From assembly GCF_011305995.1 (NCBI RefSeq), contig NZ_CP049910.1, forward strand, positions 2,790,001-2,854,000: a stretch of DNA of 64,000 nucleotides, given 5' to 3'. The translations under genes and the position numbers were made by a program. Of this stretch, positions 8,070 through 18,473 are shown piece after piece. Every line of letters starts with the position of its first letter. The stretch's first letter is position 1. Below the pieces are notes generated by a model, which saw only the letters and a list, made by a program, of their open reading frames with translations, did not search any database and was not told the origin of the DNA. Source of the DNA: Diaphorobacter sp. HDW4A. GTDB lineage: Bacteria > Pseudomonadota > Gammaproteobacteria > Burkholderiales > Burkholderiaceae_C.

Positions 8070-8867
8070 TCAAGCGCTTCTCGCCGCCGTACTCAGCGCC
8101 ATCGCGCCGCTTGTGTGCAGGCAGATGGCGGCGGCGGCGGCCACGTTGAGCGACTCTTCACCGCCGGGCTGCGCGATGCGAATATGCGCCGCAGCGCGCG
8201 CTTCGAGCGCAGGCGAAACGCCCTGCCCTTCATGGCCCATGACCCATGCACAGGGCCATGGAAGTATGGCCTGATGCAGATAGTCACCGCGATGCGAACT
8301 GGTGGCCAGCAGTGGCACCTTGAGTGCCGCAATATCTTCTTCGCTCAGACCCTCGACCAGTCGCAAGGCGAAGTGCGCACCCATTCCCGCCCGCAACACC
8401 TTGGCGCTCCAGAGCGCGGCCGTGCCCTTGATGGCTGCAATCTGCACGAAACCAAAGGCCGATGCACTGCGCAGCACCGAACCCACGTTTCCGGCATCCT
8501 GCAGGCGGTCGAGCACCACGGTGGGCGCGTTCGCGTCGAGCTCGCTCGCGTTCGGCAGCGCCATCACATAACCCATCTGCGCGGGCGATTCGAGGCCGCT
8601 GATGTCGCGCCAAAGCGTGTCGGCGATCAGCACATTCTTCTCGGCGGCCTGCTTGAGTTCGGTGGGCGCGAACGGCCAAAAAGATTCGGTGAACACGGCG
8701 ATCTGCGGCTGCATGCCACGCGCCAATGCGGCGCTGCACAGGTGATCACCTTCGAGCCAGACGCGGCCCTGTTTGCGATAGGCGGTGCTTTCCTGTGACA
8801 GACGACGCAGGTCCTTGACCAGCGCGTTGTCGCGCGATTGGATCACCAAGGGGGTTGCTGCTGTCAT
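8070..8867 (-). CDS. TrmH/SpoU-family RNA 2'-O-ribose methyltransferase
   Basis: 265 residues. The three SPOUT motifs are visible in order: motif 1 NVGSVLRSASAFG near residue 127, motif 2 WVMGHEGQGVSP near 208, and motif 3 GGEESLNVAAAAAICLH near 235. The N-terminal part resembles the RNA-substrate-binding domain (LVIQSRDNALVKDLRRL...), as in RlmB-like enzymes, so a 23S rRNA or tRNA ribose is the likely target; which one is not readable. It uses S-adenosylmethionine in the cytosol. It lies 76 bases downstream of rnhB on the same strand and is the last gene of the lpx run. Confidence 0.88.
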   Translation of the reverse strand: MTAATPLVIQSRDNALVKDLRRLSQESTAYRKQGRVWLEGDHLCSAALARGMQPQIAVFTESFWPFAPTELKQAAEKNVLIADTLWRDISGLESPAQMGYVMALPNASELDANAPTVVLDRLQDAGNVGSVLRSASAFGFVQIAAIKGTAALWSAKVLRAGMGAHFALRLVEGLSEEDIAALKVPLLATSSHRGDYLHQAILPWPCAWVMGHEGQGVSPALEARAAAHIRIAQPGGEESLNVAAAAAICLHTSGAMALSTAARSA

Positions 8868-8943
8868 GTCGAAGTCACTTCAATCCAAAAAGTCAGGTAC
8901 AGCGTTTAGCTTACACCGGGAAGGGAGACAATTCCCCTGCACC

Positions 8944-9582
8944 TCATTGCACACGCGCGAGGCACGCCTGCGCCACCGGCGCGAAGCTGCGGCGGTGCTC
9001 GGGACAGGCGCCATGTTCGCGCAGTGCCGCGAGGTGCACTGCGGTGCCGTAGCCCTTGTGCGCGTCAAAGCCGTATTGCGGATATTGTTCGTGCAATTGC
9101 GCGCACCAGCGGTCGCGCGTAACCTTGGCAAGGATGGAGGCGGCGGAAATCGCCTGCACCAGCGCGTCGCCCTTGACAATGGCTTCGGCCGGAACGTCCA
9201 GCTGTGGCAGGCGATTGCCGTCCACCAGTACCAGCACAGGCTTCAGACGCAAACCGAGCACCGCGCGACGCATGCCCAACATCGTGGCCTGAAGGATATT
9301 GATTTCATCGATTTCTTGCACCGACGCTTCAGCAATGCAGAAACACAGCGCTTTGGCGCGGATTTCGTCAAAAAGTTTTTCGCGTTTGGCGGCGGTAAGC
9401 ACCTTGGAGTCCGCCAGACCCGCAATCGGGTGCATATCGTCCAGAATGACGGCGGCAGTCACCACGGGTCCGGCCAACGGACCGCGACCCGCTTCATCGA
9501 CTCCCGCAATCAGACCCGGTGGATGCCAGTTGAAGCTGGCCTGTTCAGCCCTTGGTGTTGGCAAGGATTTTTTCGATCGCAT
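8944..9582 (-). CDS. rnhB: Ribonuclease HII
   Basis: About 212 residues from ATG 9582. The catalytic start motif [14 protein letters not shown] holds Asp29 and Glu30, and the later acidic residues appear in LVDGNRLP and [14 protein letters not shown]. It removes RNA from RNA-DNA hybrids, including single misincorporated ribonucleotides. The chosen ATG overlaps the end of lpxB by 38 bases; a TTG at 9564 is an alternative, and the frame continues open further upstream without conserved sequence. lpxB-rnhB-trmH order is common in proteobacteria. Confidence 0.93.
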   Translation of the reverse strand: MRSKKSLPTPRAEQASFNWHPPGLIAGVDEAGRGPLAGPVVTAAVILDDMHPIAGLADSKVLTAAKREKLFDEIRAKALCFCIAEASVQEIDEINILQATMLGMRRAVLGLRLKPVLVLVDGNRLPQLDVPAEAIVKGDALVQAISAASILAKVTRDRWCAQLHEQYPQYGFDAHKGYGTAVHLAALREHGACPEHRRSFAPVAQACLARVQ

Positions 9583-10738
9583 CAGCGGCCAGTTTCGGTG
9601 TATCGCGCAGCAGGCTCTCGTGAAGCTCGGTGAAGCGCTTTTCAAGCGTGAGAATGGTTTGGGGTTGCTGCGAATACGCGTCGAGCCATTGCTGCACAGC
9701 AGCGGCCAGCGCCTGCGGCGTGGCCGCATCTTGCAACAGCTCAGGCACGACGAAATCGCCGCACAGAATATTGGGCAGCCCGACCCACGGCTGCAATTGC
9801 TTGCGTTTCATGAGCCGCCAGCTGATCGGGTGCATGTGATACGAGATCACCATGGGGCGCTTGTAGAGCGCTGCCTCGAGCGTAGCCGTGCCGCTGGCGA
9901 TCAGCGTGCAGTCGCAGGCAGCGAGCACAGTGTGCGACTGGCCAGTGACGATCTGCAGACGATCCGCCACGCCGCATGCGCGCGCCATGGCTTCGATTTT
10001 CTCGCGCTGTTTGGGCACGGCAGGCACAACCGCCTTGAGACGGGGGCGCGACTTCAGCAGAATCGCCGCCGCCTCGAAGAACGGCTTGGCGATGAATTTC
10101 ACTTCGGCTGAACGACTGCCGGGCAGGATCGCAAGCACTTCATCATCAGCAGACAAGCCCAGTTGCGCGCGCGCAGCCTGCTTGTCCGCCACCATGGGAA
10201 TCACCTGCGCCAGCGGATGGCCCACGTAGGTAGCCGCAATGCCGTGTTTGGCAAGCAGCTCGGGCTCGAACGGGAAGATGCACAGCACGTGGTCCGCGCT
10301 CGCACGAATCTTGTCGACACGATCTGCGCGCCACGCCCAAATTGACGGACACACGAAGTGCACTGTCTTGATGCCGGCCGCACGCAGCCTGCTTTCGAGG
10401 CCCAGATTGAAATCTGGAGCGTCGACGCCGATGAAGATACTGGGTGGATCGGCGATCAGCTTTTCGCGCAACTCTTTGCGCAGCTTGAAAAGACCGAGGA
10501 TCTTCTGCAGCAGCTCGAGGCTGTAGCCGTGTACCGCCAGACGCTCGCTCTGCCACCATGCATCGAAGCCACGCTCGTGCATTTGCGGACCGCCAATGCC
10601 GAAGGATTGGACTTCGGGCCATTTGTCGCGTAGACCATCGAGCAGCAACCCAGCAAGCAAATCGCCGGAGGTTTCTCCGGCGACCATCGCTATCCTTGGG
10701 CTGCTTTTGGCAGACATGGGGGTGTCCGGTAGAGTCAT
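9545..10738 (-). CDS. lpxB: Lipid-A-disaccharide synthase
   Basis: 397 residues. Family GT19 features include the N-terminal [15 protein letters not shown] near residue 48, the [10 protein letters not shown] block near 100, and LPGSRSAEV near 200. The enzyme joins 2,3-diacyl-GlcN-1-phosphate and UDP-diacyl-GlcN into the lipid A disaccharide at the inner face of the inner membrane. Starts at 10738 (ATG, 3 bases after the lpxA stop) or 10717 (ATG, MSAKSS) are both possible. It is part of the lpxD-fabZ-lpxA-lpxB block. Confidence 0.95.
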   Translation of the reverse strand: MTLPDTPMSAKSSPRIAMVAGETSGDLLAGLLLDGLRDKWPEVQSFGIGGPQMHERGFDAWWQSERLAVHGYSLELLQKILGLFKLRKELREKLIADPPSIFIGVDAPDFNLGLESRLRAAGIKTVHFVCPSIWAWRADRVDKIRASADHVLCIFPFEPELLAKHGIAATYVGHPLAQVIPMVADKQAARAQLGLSADDEVLAILPGSRSAEVKFIAKPFFEAAAILLKSRPRLKAVVPAVPKQREKIEAMARACGVADRLQIVTGQSHTVLAACDCTLIASGTATLEAALYKRPMVISYHMHPISWRLMKRKQLQPWVGLPNILCGDFVVPELLQDAATPQALAAAVQQWLDAYSQQPQTILTLEKRFTELHESLLRDTPKLAADAIEKILANTKG

Positions 10739-10741
10739 CTA

Positions 10742-11530
10742 TCAGCGCGCTATGCCTCGCTGCGACGCGGAGACAAAGTCACGCAACTGCATGATGTCGC
10801 ACTCTGCGCTGGGGTGTTCTTTGACCAGAGCCGTCAAGGCGCTGATTGAAGCCTCCAACGTGAGGCCTTGACGGTAGAGAACGCGATACGCTTGCTTGAT
10901 GCCGGCGATGCGCCCGGCCGAAAAGCCACGGCGGCGCAGTCCTTCAACATTGAGACCGCGAACGGCCAACGGATTGCCATCGACCATCATGAACGGCGGC
11001 ACATCCTGCGAGATATGGCTGGCAAAGCCCGCCATCGCATGAGCCCCGATGCGCGAGTATTGATGTACCCCTGTCAATCCGCCGACGATCACCCAGTCAC
11101 CGAGCTGCACATGGCCAGCGAGCGTGGCGTTGTTGGCCAGAATGGTCTGATTGCCCACCACGCAGTCGTGCGCGATGTGGACGTAAGCCATGATCCAGTT
11201 GTCGTCACCGATGGAAGTAACGCCCCGGTCCTGCGCGGTACCCAGATTGAAGGTGCAGAACTCGCGAATCGTGTTGCGGTTGCCGATTTCAAGGCGCGTG
11301 GGCTCGCCCGCGTACTTCTTGTCCTGCGGCACGCCGCCGAGCGACGCGAACTGGAAGACCCGGTTGTCTTCGCCGATGCTGGTGTGACCTTCGATCACAC
11401 AGTGCGGCCCGATGCTGGAGCGCGCGCTGATGCGCACATGCGGCCCGATGACCGCATAGGGTCCCACCGTCACCGTGCTGTCGAGTTGCGCAGCAGGATC
11501 GACGATAGCAGTGGAATGGATATTGGACAC
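10742..11530 (-). CDS. lpxA: UDP-N-acetylglucosamine acyltransferase
   Basis: 262 residues from a GTG start at 11530 preceded by GAAGG; this matches the normal LpxA length and N-terminus ([16 protein letters not shown]). An ATG further upstream would run into fabZ. Many hexapeptide repeats (left-handed beta helix) cover residues about 1-190, with the catalytic histidine region in [14 protein letters not shown]-terminal helical domain follows. It transfers a 3-hydroxyacyl chain from ACP to UDP-GlcNAc, the first step of lipid A synthesis. Confidence 0.95.
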   Translation of the reverse strand: MSNIHSTAIVDPAAQLDSTVTVGPYAVIGPHVRISARSSIGPHCVIEGHTSIGEDNRVFQFASLGGVPQDKKYAGEPTRLEIGNRNTIREFCTFNLGTAQDRGVTSIGDDNWIMAYVHIAHDCVVGNQTILANNATLAGHVQLGDWVIVGGLTGVHQYSRIGAHAMAGFASHISQDVPPFMMVDGNPLAVRGLNVEGLRRRGFSAGRIAGIKQAYRVLYRQGLTLEASISALTALVKEHPSAECDIMQLRDFVSASQRGIAR

Positions 11531-11550
11531 GGACCGACCTTCGAAAAAGC

Positions 11551-11991
11551 TCAGGCCACGGTACGCATGGTGCACATGATCTCGGCTTCGCAGGCAATGC
11601 TGTCGCCTACGCGCGCTACGCCCTTGAACTTGTAGATGCCGCCCTTGATGCGGTCCAGATCGATTTCGAGAATCAGCTGGTCGCCTGGCTCCACGGGGCG
11701 CTTGAAACGCGCGCCGTCGATGCCGACGAAGTAGAACACCTTGTCGTCGCCTGGGGCTTCGCCCATCATGTCGAACGACAGCAGGCCAGCGGCCTGCGCC
11801 AGCGCTTCGAGCATCAACACGCCGGGCATGACGGGGCGCGCCGGAAAGTGGCCAGTGAAGAAAGGCTCGTTGATGGTGACGTTCTTGATCGCCTGAATAT
11901 GCTTGCCGCGCTCGAGCTCAACCACACGGTCTACCAGCAGAAATGGGTAGCGGTGAGGAAGCAGCTTGAGGATTTGGTGAATGTCCATCAT
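11551..11991 (-). CDS. fabZ: 3-hydroxyacyl-[acyl-carrier-protein] dehydratase
   Basis: 146 residues, hot-dog fold. The catalytic histidine is in [15 protein letters not shown] and the acidic partner in [11 protein letters not shown]. The start [22 protein letters not shown] is the typical FabZ N-terminus. It dehydrates 3-hydroxyacyl-ACP in fatty acid elongation and competes with LpxA for 3-hydroxyacyl-ACP. It lies 12 bases downstream of lpxD and 20 bases upstream of lpxA. Confidence 0.96.
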   Translation of the reverse strand: MMDIHQILKLLPHRYPFLLVDRVVELERGKHIQAIKNVTINEPFFTGHFPARPVMPGVLMLEALAQAAGLLSFDMMGEAPGDDKVFYFVGIDGARFKRPVEPGDQLILEIDLDRIKGGIYKFKGVARVGDSIACEAEIMCTMRTVA

Positions 11992-12003
11992 GATTTCAGC
12001 GGT

Positions 12004-12987
12004 CTAACCGTCATTTTTGATTGTTTGTTCCAGAGCCTTGACCCGCTCGCGCAGCTTGTAGAGCTGGCGTAGCGTGGCCGCGTTCTTTTCCCAGTTCGCA
12101 TTGTCGTCGAACGGGAAGACCCCCGTGTAGTGTCCGGCGTGCGGAATCGAGCGCATGACCACGGTGTTCGTGGAAATATGCACATTGTCCGCGATTGTGA
12201 GATGCCCGATGATCGAAGCGGCCCCTGCAATGATGCAATGGGCTCCGATTTTCGTGCTTCCCGCGACCGCAGTGCACCCCGCCATGGCCGTATGGTGGCC
12301 GATGTGCACGTTGTGTGCGATCTGGATGAGGTTGTCGAGCTTGACGCTGTCTTCGATCACGGTGTCTTCGAGCGCACCGCGGTCGATACAGGTGTTGGCG
12401 CCGATCTCGACATCATTGCCGATGCGCACTGCGCCCAGCTGTTCGATCTTGACCCAGTCACCTTTGCTCGGCGCAAAGCCAAAACCGTCGGCACCGATCA
12501 CGACACCCGGGTGGATGATGCAGCGCTCGCCGATGATGCATCGCTCGCCCACGTTGACGCGCGTCTTGAGCACGGTGTTTGCGCCGATGCGCGCGCCCCG
12601 CTCCACCACGCAGAGCGGGCCGACGTAGGCCGTTGGGTCCACCGTTGCTTCGGGATCGACCACGGCGCTTGGATGAATGCCGTGACGCGTGCCGGTGGCA
12701 TGCACCCGCTTCCACAACTGCGTGACGCGCGCGAAATACACGTAAGGATCGGGCGTGACAATGCAAGCACCACGCGCCAACGCGGCGTCACGCATGGCCG
12801 GAGCCACAATGACACAGGCCGCCCGGGAGGCGGCCAGTTGACTCTGGTAGCGCGGGTTGTTCAGAAAGGCCAGTTCGCCGGGCCCGGCGGTCTCGAGTGA
12901 AGCGATACGAGAGATTTCGATCTCTGCATCTCCCCCTTCAAGACTGCCTCCCAGTTCATTGGTGATCTGTCCTAGAAGCAAGCTCAC
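12004..12987 (-). CDS. lpxD: UDP-3-O-(3-hydroxyacyl)glucosamine N-acyltransferase
   Basis: 327 residues. An N-terminal uridine-binding domain ([29 protein letters not shown]) is followed by a hexapeptide-repeat beta helix (about residues 105-290) with the catalytic histidine region [14 protein letters not shown]. It adds the second 3-hydroxyacyl chain in lipid A synthesis. It ends with a predicted trimerisation helix ([15 protein letters not shown]). Downstream of ompH by 30 bases in the envelope operon. Confidence 0.95.
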   Translation of the reverse strand: MSLLLGQITNELGGSLEGGDAEIEISRIASLETAGPGELAFLNNPRYQSQLAASRAACVIVAPAMRDAALARGACIVTPDPYVYFARVTQLWKRVHATGTRHGIHPSAVVDPEATVDPTAYVGPLCVVERGARIGANTVLKTRVNVGERCIIGERCIIHPGVVIGADGFGFAPSKGDWVKIEQLGAVRIGNDVEIGANTCIDRGALEDTVIEDSVKLDNLIQIAHNVHIGHHTAMAGCTAVAGSTKIGAHCIIAGAASIIGHLTIADNVHISTNTVVMRSIPHAGHYTGVFPFDDNANWEKNAATLRQLYKLRERVKALEQTIKNDG

Positions 12988-13017
12988 GCAATACCTGTCG
13001 CTACCAAAAACTTCATG

Positions 13018-13536
13018 TCACTTGCCGTTGCCGGAGTTCATGGCCTTGATCACCTTGTCGGTGATGTCCAGCTTGGGGTTGATGTACACGGCTTCCTGGA
13101 GGATCACGTCGTACTTCTCAGCTTCGGCCACTTGCTTGACGACCTTGTTGGCGCGCTCAAGCACGGTAGCCAGCTCTTCGCTCTTTCGCGAGCTCAGGTC
13201 TTCCTGGAATTCACGACGCTTGCGCTGGAAGTCACGGTCCTGATCGGCCAGCGCACGCTGACGCGAAGCGCGTTGGCTTTCGGACATGGTGGGCGCTTCA
13301 CGCTCGAACTTGTCGTTGACGCTCTTCAAAGAATTGCCTTGGTCGACCAGTTCTTTTTCACGCTTGGAAAATTCCTGCTCCAGCTTGGCTTGAGCGGCCT
13401 TGGCGGAATTGGCTTCGCGGAACACGCGGTCGGTGTTGACGAAGCCAGCCTTGAACTCCTGAGCTTGCGCGGGAACTGCTGCGGCCATGCTGCCCAGCAG
13501 GATGACCAAGGGAAGATGACGGGAAAGGGATGTCAT
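13018..13536 (-). CDS. skp: Periplasmic OmpH/Skp-family chaperone
   Basis: 172 residues. A signal peptide (residues 1-25, ending AQA) precedes EFKAGFVNTDRVFREA, then a long charged heptad-rich helix (about 50-130), the tentacle of Skp. Skp trimers hold unfolded outer membrane proteins in the periplasm and deliver them to BamA. The start codon overlaps the bamA stop by one base (TAATG), so translation is probably coupled to bamA. Confidence 0.93.
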   Translation of the reverse strand: MTSLSRHLPLVILLGSMAAAVPAQAQEFKAGFVNTDRVFREANSAKAAQAKLEQEFSKREKELVDQGNSLKSVNDKFEREAPTMSESQRASRQRALADQDRDFQRKRREFQEDLSSRKSEELATVLERANKVVKQVAEAEKYDVILQEAVYINPKLDITDKVIKAMNSGNGK

Positions 13537-15830
13537 TAGAAAGATGTTCCGATCTGGAATTGCAATTTCTGGATTCTATCGCCGGCGAATTTTCGCACGG
13601 GCTGCGCAAAAGCTAGACGCAATGGGCCAAGAGGGGAAATCCAGCTCAACCCCAAACCTGTCGACACGCGCATTTGACTCAACTCCCAACTTTCATGTTC
13701 ACCGTACACGTTACCCGCATCAACGAAGCCGAAGACGCGAAGCGTACGATCATTGCCTGCGCCCGGGAATGGCGCAATCAATTCAGCATTCAGAGTGACC
13801 TTCTTGGGACCACCCAGCACCGAGCCGGTCACATCACGCGGGCCGAGCGTACCTTGCTCGAAGCCACGCACCGATCCGAGACCACCGGAATAGTAATTCT
13901 TGAACACAGGGAATGGCTGACCATTCAGCCCCTTGCCCAAGCCCAGTTCACCATTGAAGGCCAACGTGAACTTCTTGTTCAGCGGCACATACTGCTGGTA
14001 CTGGTAGCTACCCTTCACATAACGGGCATCGCCGGCCAGCGAGATTTCCGAATTCAGGCGCTGATAGCGACCCGAATTGGGTGCCAGCGCGCTGTCGCGG
14101 CTGTCGCGCCCCCAACCCACTGTCAGAGGAATCGAGAAGCTGCTGGAGCCGTAGTCACGGATATAGGCCAGATATGCCGCAGGAATGTTCGTACCTTCCT
14201 TGATCCGTGTGTTTTCAAGACCGGCACCGAAGAACACGGTGTCGATTTCGCTGAACGGGATGCCGAAACGCACGCTGCCGCCTGCAGTGATCAACTGGTA
14301 GTCACCACCCATGTCGGCGTATGGCTTGGCCGTGCGGTAGTACAGGTCAAGCGTGCGCGAGATGCCGTCCTTGGTGAAGTACGGGTCGGTGGTGCTGAAG
14401 ACGATCGTGCGGTTGTACTTGCTGGTGTTGACGTCAACGCCCAGATAGTTGCCCGAGCCGAACACGTTTTCCTGCTTGATGCCGAAGGACAGCGAAATCT
14501 TTTCGGCGCTGGAGAAGCCGGCGCCGAGTGTGAGCGAGCCGGTCGGCTTTTCCTTCACGTTGACGACCAAATCAACCTGATCAGGCGAATTCGGCACTTC
14601 CTGCGTTTCCACGTCCACTTCAGTGAAAAAACCCAGGCGGTCCACACGGTCGCGGGAGATCTTGATCTTGTCGGCGTCGTACCAGGACGATTCGAACTGG
14701 CGGAATTCGCGACGGATCACAGCATCACGCGTGCGGTTGTTGCCGCTCACGTTGATGCGGCGCACGTATGCACGGCGCGATGGCTCGGCACGCAGCACGA
14801 GTTCCACGCGGCCGTTGTCCTTGTCGATCTCGGGCACGGCCTCGACCTTGGCGAATGCGTAACCAAAATTGCCGAAGTGATCGGTAAAGGCCTTGGTGGT
14901 TTCGGCCACCTTGTCGCCGTTGTAGGGCTCGCCCGGACGAATCGTCACCATCGACTTGAATTCGTCATCGCGATCCAGATAATTGCCTTCGAGCTTCACA
15001 CCCGACACAACGTAAGGATTACCTTCGGTGACGTTCACCGTGATGGAGATGTCCTGCTTGTCGGGCGAGATCGCAACCTGGGTCGAGTCAATGCGGAACT
15101 CGAGATAACCACGCGACAGATAGTACGAGCGCAGCGTTTCCAGATCGGCGTTGAGCTTGGCGCGCGAGTAGCGGTTGGACTTGGTGTACCAGCTGAGCCA
15201 GCCACCGGTGTCCTGATCGAACTGGTCCTTGAGTGTGCCTTCGGTGAATGCCTTGGCGCCGATGATCTTGATGTCCTTGATCTTCGCGGGCTCACCTTCC
15301 ACCACGGAGAACGTCAGATTCACACGATTGCGCTCAATGGGCGTCACCGTGGTTACCACGTTCACACCGTACATGCTGCGGTTGATGTACTGGCGCTTGA
15401 GCTCTTGCTCGGCGCGATCGGCGAGTGCCTTGTCGAACGGACGGCCTTCGGTCAGGCCCACATCACGCATGGCCTTCTTGAGCGTGTCGGCGTCGAACTC
15501 CTTGGTGCCTGCAAACTCCACATCGGCGATGGTGGGGCGTTCTTCCACGACCACGACAAGCACGTTGCCCGCAGCCTCCAGACGCACGTCCTTGAACAGG
15601 CCCAACGCGAACAGTGCACGAATGGCGGCCGCGCCCTTTTCGTCGGTGTATTCATCTCCGACGCGCATCGGCAATGAAGCGAATACGGTGCCCGCCTCAA
15701 CGCGCTGCAGACCTTCCACACGGATGTCCTGAACGCGGAACGGATCCAACGCCCATGCCTGAGCTGCAAAGACCATGGCAGCGATTGCTGTTGCAGTACG
15801 CACGCCCAAGCGATTGAATTGTTTTTTCAT
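13536..15830 (-). CDS. bamA: Outer membrane protein assembly factor BamA
   Basis: 764 residues, normal length. A signal peptide (about 1-27, ending AWA) is followed by five POTRA domains (first one FRVQDIRVEGLQRVEAGTVF) and, from about residue 430, a 16-strand Omp85 barrel with the conserved VRGF-type motif (GGLGSVRGFEQGTLG) and the terminal strand QFQIGTSF. It is the essential core of the BAM complex that inserts outer membrane proteins. It sits between rseP and skp in the conserved envelope cluster. Confidence 0.97.
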   Translation of the reverse strand: MKKQFNRLGVRTATAIAAMVFAAQAWALDPFRVQDIRVEGLQRVEAGTVFASLPMRVGDEYTDEKGAAAIRALFALGLFKDVRLEAAGNVLVVVVEERPTIADVEFAGTKEFDADTLKKAMRDVGLTEGRPFDKALADRAEQELKRQYINRSMYGVNVVTTVTPIERNRVNLTFSVVEGEPAKIKDIKIIGAKAFTEGTLKDQFDQDTGGWLSWYTKSNRYSRAKLNADLETLRSYYLSRGYLEFRIDSTQVAISPDKQDISITVNVTEGNPYVVSGVKLEGNYLDRDDEFKSMVTIRPGEPYNGDKVAETTKAFTDHFGNFGYAFAKVEAVPEIDKDNGRVELVLRAEPSRRAYVRRINVSGNNRTRDAVIRREFRQFESSWYDADKIKISRDRVDRLGFFTEVDVETQEVPNSPDQVDLVVNVKEKPTGSLTLGAGFSSAEKISLSFGIKQENVFGSGNYLGVDVNTSKYNRTIVFSTTDPYFTKDGISRTLDLYYRTAKPYADMGGDYQLITAGGSVRFGIPFSEIDTVFFGAGLENTRIKEGTNIPAAYLAYIRDYGSSSFSIPLTVGWGRDSRDSALAPNSGRYQRLNSEISLAGDARYVKGSYQYQQYVPLNKKFTLAFNGELGLGKGLNGQPFPVFKNYYSGGLGSVRGFEQGTLGPRDVTGSVLGGPKKVTLNAELIAPFPGAGNDRTLRVFGFVDAGNVYGEHESWELSQMRVSTGLGLSWISPLGPLRLAFAQPVRKFAGDRIQKLQFQIGTSF

Positions 15831-15880
15831 GTATGAATCGAAGCCAGTACCCAGTACCGCAGCACCGTGTGGCGAATGTT

Positions 15881-17257
15881 TTAGCCAAAAAGCCGGGTTA
15901 CATACCGGGTGACATCATTGAACATGGCGATGGACATCATCACCAGCAACACGGCAACGCCGCCCCGCTGAAGCCTTTCCATCCAGGCATCGGACACGCC
16001 GCGACCTGTCAGCCCTTCCCAAAGATAATACATCAGGTGTCCCCCATCCAGAACGGGCAAAGGCAACAGGTTCAGCACTCCGAGACTTACGCTGATCAAT
16101 GCCATGAAGATCAGATATTGCGTGAGCCCCATACTGGCCGATTTGCCAGCATAGTCGGCAATGGTCAGCGGACCACTGAGATTCTTGAGCGACGCCTGCC
16201 CAATGACCATGCGGCCCATCATGCGAAGCGTCAATACCGACACCTCCCAAGTGCGCTGCACGCCCTTGGCAATACCATCCAAAAACCCGTAATGGACGGT
16301 CACCAGCTCGGGCGGCTCACCCACATAAGCGCCGATACGACCGTAAGAACCATTTGCATCCTGCAACATTTCAGGAGTGACCGAGAGGTCCATCTGGCGA
16401 CCTTCACGTTCGATATGCCAGATCTGCGTCATCACCTTGCCGTCCGACACTGAGTTGCGGATCAGCTCGCGCAATTGAAGTCCATCCACAATGTCCTTGG
16501 TGCCCACGCGCAGCACCAGATCGTTCTGCTCGAGGCCTGATTTCGCCGCAGCGCTGTCGGCCATCACATCGCCGATCACCGGCTTGGTCCATGGACTCAG
16601 AATGCCGATCTTGCGGAACAGTTCAAGATCCGCGTCCTTGGCCTGCATCGAGGCCAGATCGAGCGTGATCTCGCGGGAACCTGAGCCGCTGGCATTCTGC
16701 ACAGACAGGCGCGCATTCTGTCCGTCGAGCGCCCCACGTGTCAGCAGCCAGCGCACATCTTCGAATGATTGGACCGGCTCGATCTCGTCTTCGCCCAAGG
16801 CGGCGCCCACCACCAGCTCGCCACCTTTCAAACCGGCTTTATCCGCAACGGAGCCCGCCACAGGATTGGCGAGCAAAGGTTTGGCCTCGTCCACACCCGT
16901 CCAGTTGACCACGGAATAAAGCACCACAGCCAGCAGTAGATTAGCCAGAGGTCCAGCAGCAACGATGGCCGCGCGCGACTTCAAAGGTTGGGTGTTGAAC
17001 GCGAGATGGCGCTCTTGCGCTGCGACGGGCGCTTCGCGCTCATCAAGCATCCGCACATAGCCCCCCAGTGGAAACGCCGCGAGCACGAACTCGGTAGGAG
17101 AGCCCTTCTTCTGCCAGCGCAGCAGGGGCTTGCCGAAGCCGACCGAGAAACGCAACACCTTGACCCCGCAGGCCACCGCCACGCGGTAATGTCCGTACTC
17201 GTGCACGGCAATCAACACGCCAAGGGCCACGACGAACGCAACGATGGTCAACAGCAT
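15881..17257 (-). CDS. rseP: RIP metalloprotease RseP (site-2 protease)
   Basis: 458 residues from ATG 17257, which has an AGGAG site; the longer frame upstream is not conserved. The zinc motif His19-Glu20-X2-His23 lies in the first transmembrane segment, and the third ligand motif LDG is near the C-terminus (LLPLPVLDGGHLMYY). Two PDZ domains lie between (around residues 110-200 and 210-290). It cuts anti-sigma factor RseA and leftover signal peptides within the inner membrane. Lies 25 bases after dxr. Confidence 0.95.
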   Translation of the reverse strand: MLLTIVAFVVALGVLIAVHEYGHYRVAVACGVKVLRFSVGFGKPLLRWQKKGSPTEFVLAAFPLGGYVRMLDEREAPVAAQERHLAFNTQPLKSRAAIVAAGPLANLLLAVVLYSVVNWTGVDEAKPLLANPVAGSVADKAGLKGGELVVGAALGEDEIEPVQSFEDVRWLLTRGALDGQNARLSVQNASGSGSREITLDLASMQAKDADLELFRKIGILSPWTKPVIGDVMADSAAAKSGLEQNDLVLRVGTKDIVDGLQLRELIRNSVSDGKVMTQIWHIEREGRQMDLSVTPEMLQDANGSYGRIGAYVGEPPELVTVHYGFLDGIAKGVQRTWEVSVLTLRMMGRMVIGQASLKNLSGPLTIADYAGKSASMGLTQYLIFMALISVSLGVLNLLPLPVLDGGHLMYYLWEGLTGRGVSDAWMERLQRGGVAVLLVMMSIAMFNDVTRYVTRLFG

Positions 17258-17282
17258 GTGAATGTCTCCTGAAAAGAGCGAA

Positions 17283-18473
17283 TCAGACCGTACCGATTCG
17301 GGCCACCGCAGCGTCTGCGGCGGCACGGGTTTGCGCGTCGAGCGCCAGCAGCGCCTCCAGCGAATTCGGGTTGGACGGTATCACACGCTCCAAAGTTTCA
17401 AGATTGATGGAATGAATTTGGTCGAAGCGAATTTTTCCGCCCAAGAAGGCCGCCACCGATACCTCATTGGCCGCATTCAACACCGCTGTCGTGCCTTGTG
17501 GCGCACGAAGCGCCTGCCAAGAAAGATGCAGACCGGGGAAACGTGCCGCGTCGGCTTCTTCAAAAGTGAGTGCTGCCAATTGGGCGAAGTTTAGCTTCGG
17601 AGTTCCGCTTTCGATGCGCTCCGGCCAGGCGAGGCCGACCGCAATCGGAACCCGCATGTCGGGGGTGCCAAGCTGGGCAATGATCGACGCATCGACGAAC
17701 TGCACCATCGAATGGATGATCTGCTGCGGATGGATCACGACCTTGATCTGCTCGGGCGTGAGGTCGAACAGCCAGCGCGCCTCGATCACCTCGAGCGCCT
17801 TGTTCATCATCGTCGCTGAGTCGATTGAGATCTTGCGACCCATTGCAAAGTTCGGGTGCGCGCAGGCCTGATCGGGCGTGACATCGCGCAGCGTCTTCGG
17901 ATCGCGCGTGCGGAATGGACCGCCCGACGCGGTCAGCAGAATGTGATCGACGCGGCGTGCCCAGGTCGAGGAATCCTCAGGCAGGCTTTGGAAAATCGCG
18001 GAATGTTCGCTGTCGATGGGCAGCAGCGTCGCGCCGCCCTGCTTCACCGCATTCATGAAGACCTCGCCACCGACGACGATGGCCTCCTTGTTGGCGAGCA
18101 GCAATCGCTTGCCAGCAAGCGCGGCGGCGATGCAAGGCGCAAGGCCCGCAGCACCCACGATGGCGGCCATCACAGCATCGACCTCGGGGTGCGAGGCGAT
18201 CATGTCGAGCGCGTCCGCACTCTGAAGCACTTCGGTCGCAAGGCCATTGCCGCGCAGCTTGTCCGCCAGTTCGCGAGCGTAAGGCGCGCTTGCCATCACC
18301 GCGTAGCGTGGCTTGAACTGCGCGCATTGCGCGAGCATCAGGTCGACCTGCGTTGCTGCGGAAAGTGCAAAAATCTCGTATTGGTCCGGGTGGCGAGCCA
18401 CCACATCCAGCGTATTGGTACCGATGGAGCCCGTGGAGCCCAGAACGGTCAGACGTTGTTTAGTCGTCGTCAT
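17283..18473 (-). CDS. dxr: 1-deoxy-D-xylulose 5-phosphate reductoisomerase
   Basis: 396 residues. The NADPH-binding start LTVLGSTGSIGTNTLDVV, the metal/substrate motif LLPIDSEHSAIFQ near 150 and the SGGPFR loop are typical. It converts DXP to 2-C-methyl-D-erythritol 4-phosphate, the second step of the MEP isoprenoid route. Its ATG overlaps the cdsA stop by four bases (ATGA), suggesting coupling. It makes precursors for the undecaprenyl synthase encoded two genes upstream. Confidence 0.96.
   Translation of the reverse strand: MTTTKQRLTVLGSTGSIGTNTLDVVARHPDQYEIFALSAATQVDLMLAQCAQFKPRYAVMASAPYARELADKLRGNGLATEVLQSADALDMIASHPEVDAVMAAIVGAAGLAPCIAAALAGKRLLLANKEAIVVGGEVFMNAVKQGGATLLPIDSEHSAIFQSLPEDSSTWARRVDHILLTASGGPFRTRDPKTLRDVTPDQACAHPNFAMGRKISIDSATMMNKALEVIEARWLFDLTPEQIKVVIHPQQIIHSMVQFVDASIIAQLGTPDMRVPIAVGLAWPERIESGTPKLNFAQLAALTFEEADAARFPGLHLSWQALRAPQGTTAVLNAANEVSVAAFLGGKIRFDQIHSINLETLERVIPSNPNSLEALLALDAQTRAAADAAVARIGTV

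Noticed and set aside
13674..15677. 667-residue plus-strand frame opposite bamA
   Set aside because: Antisense to an essential conserved gene; its length reflects stop-poor antisense codons, and no start site or motif supports it.
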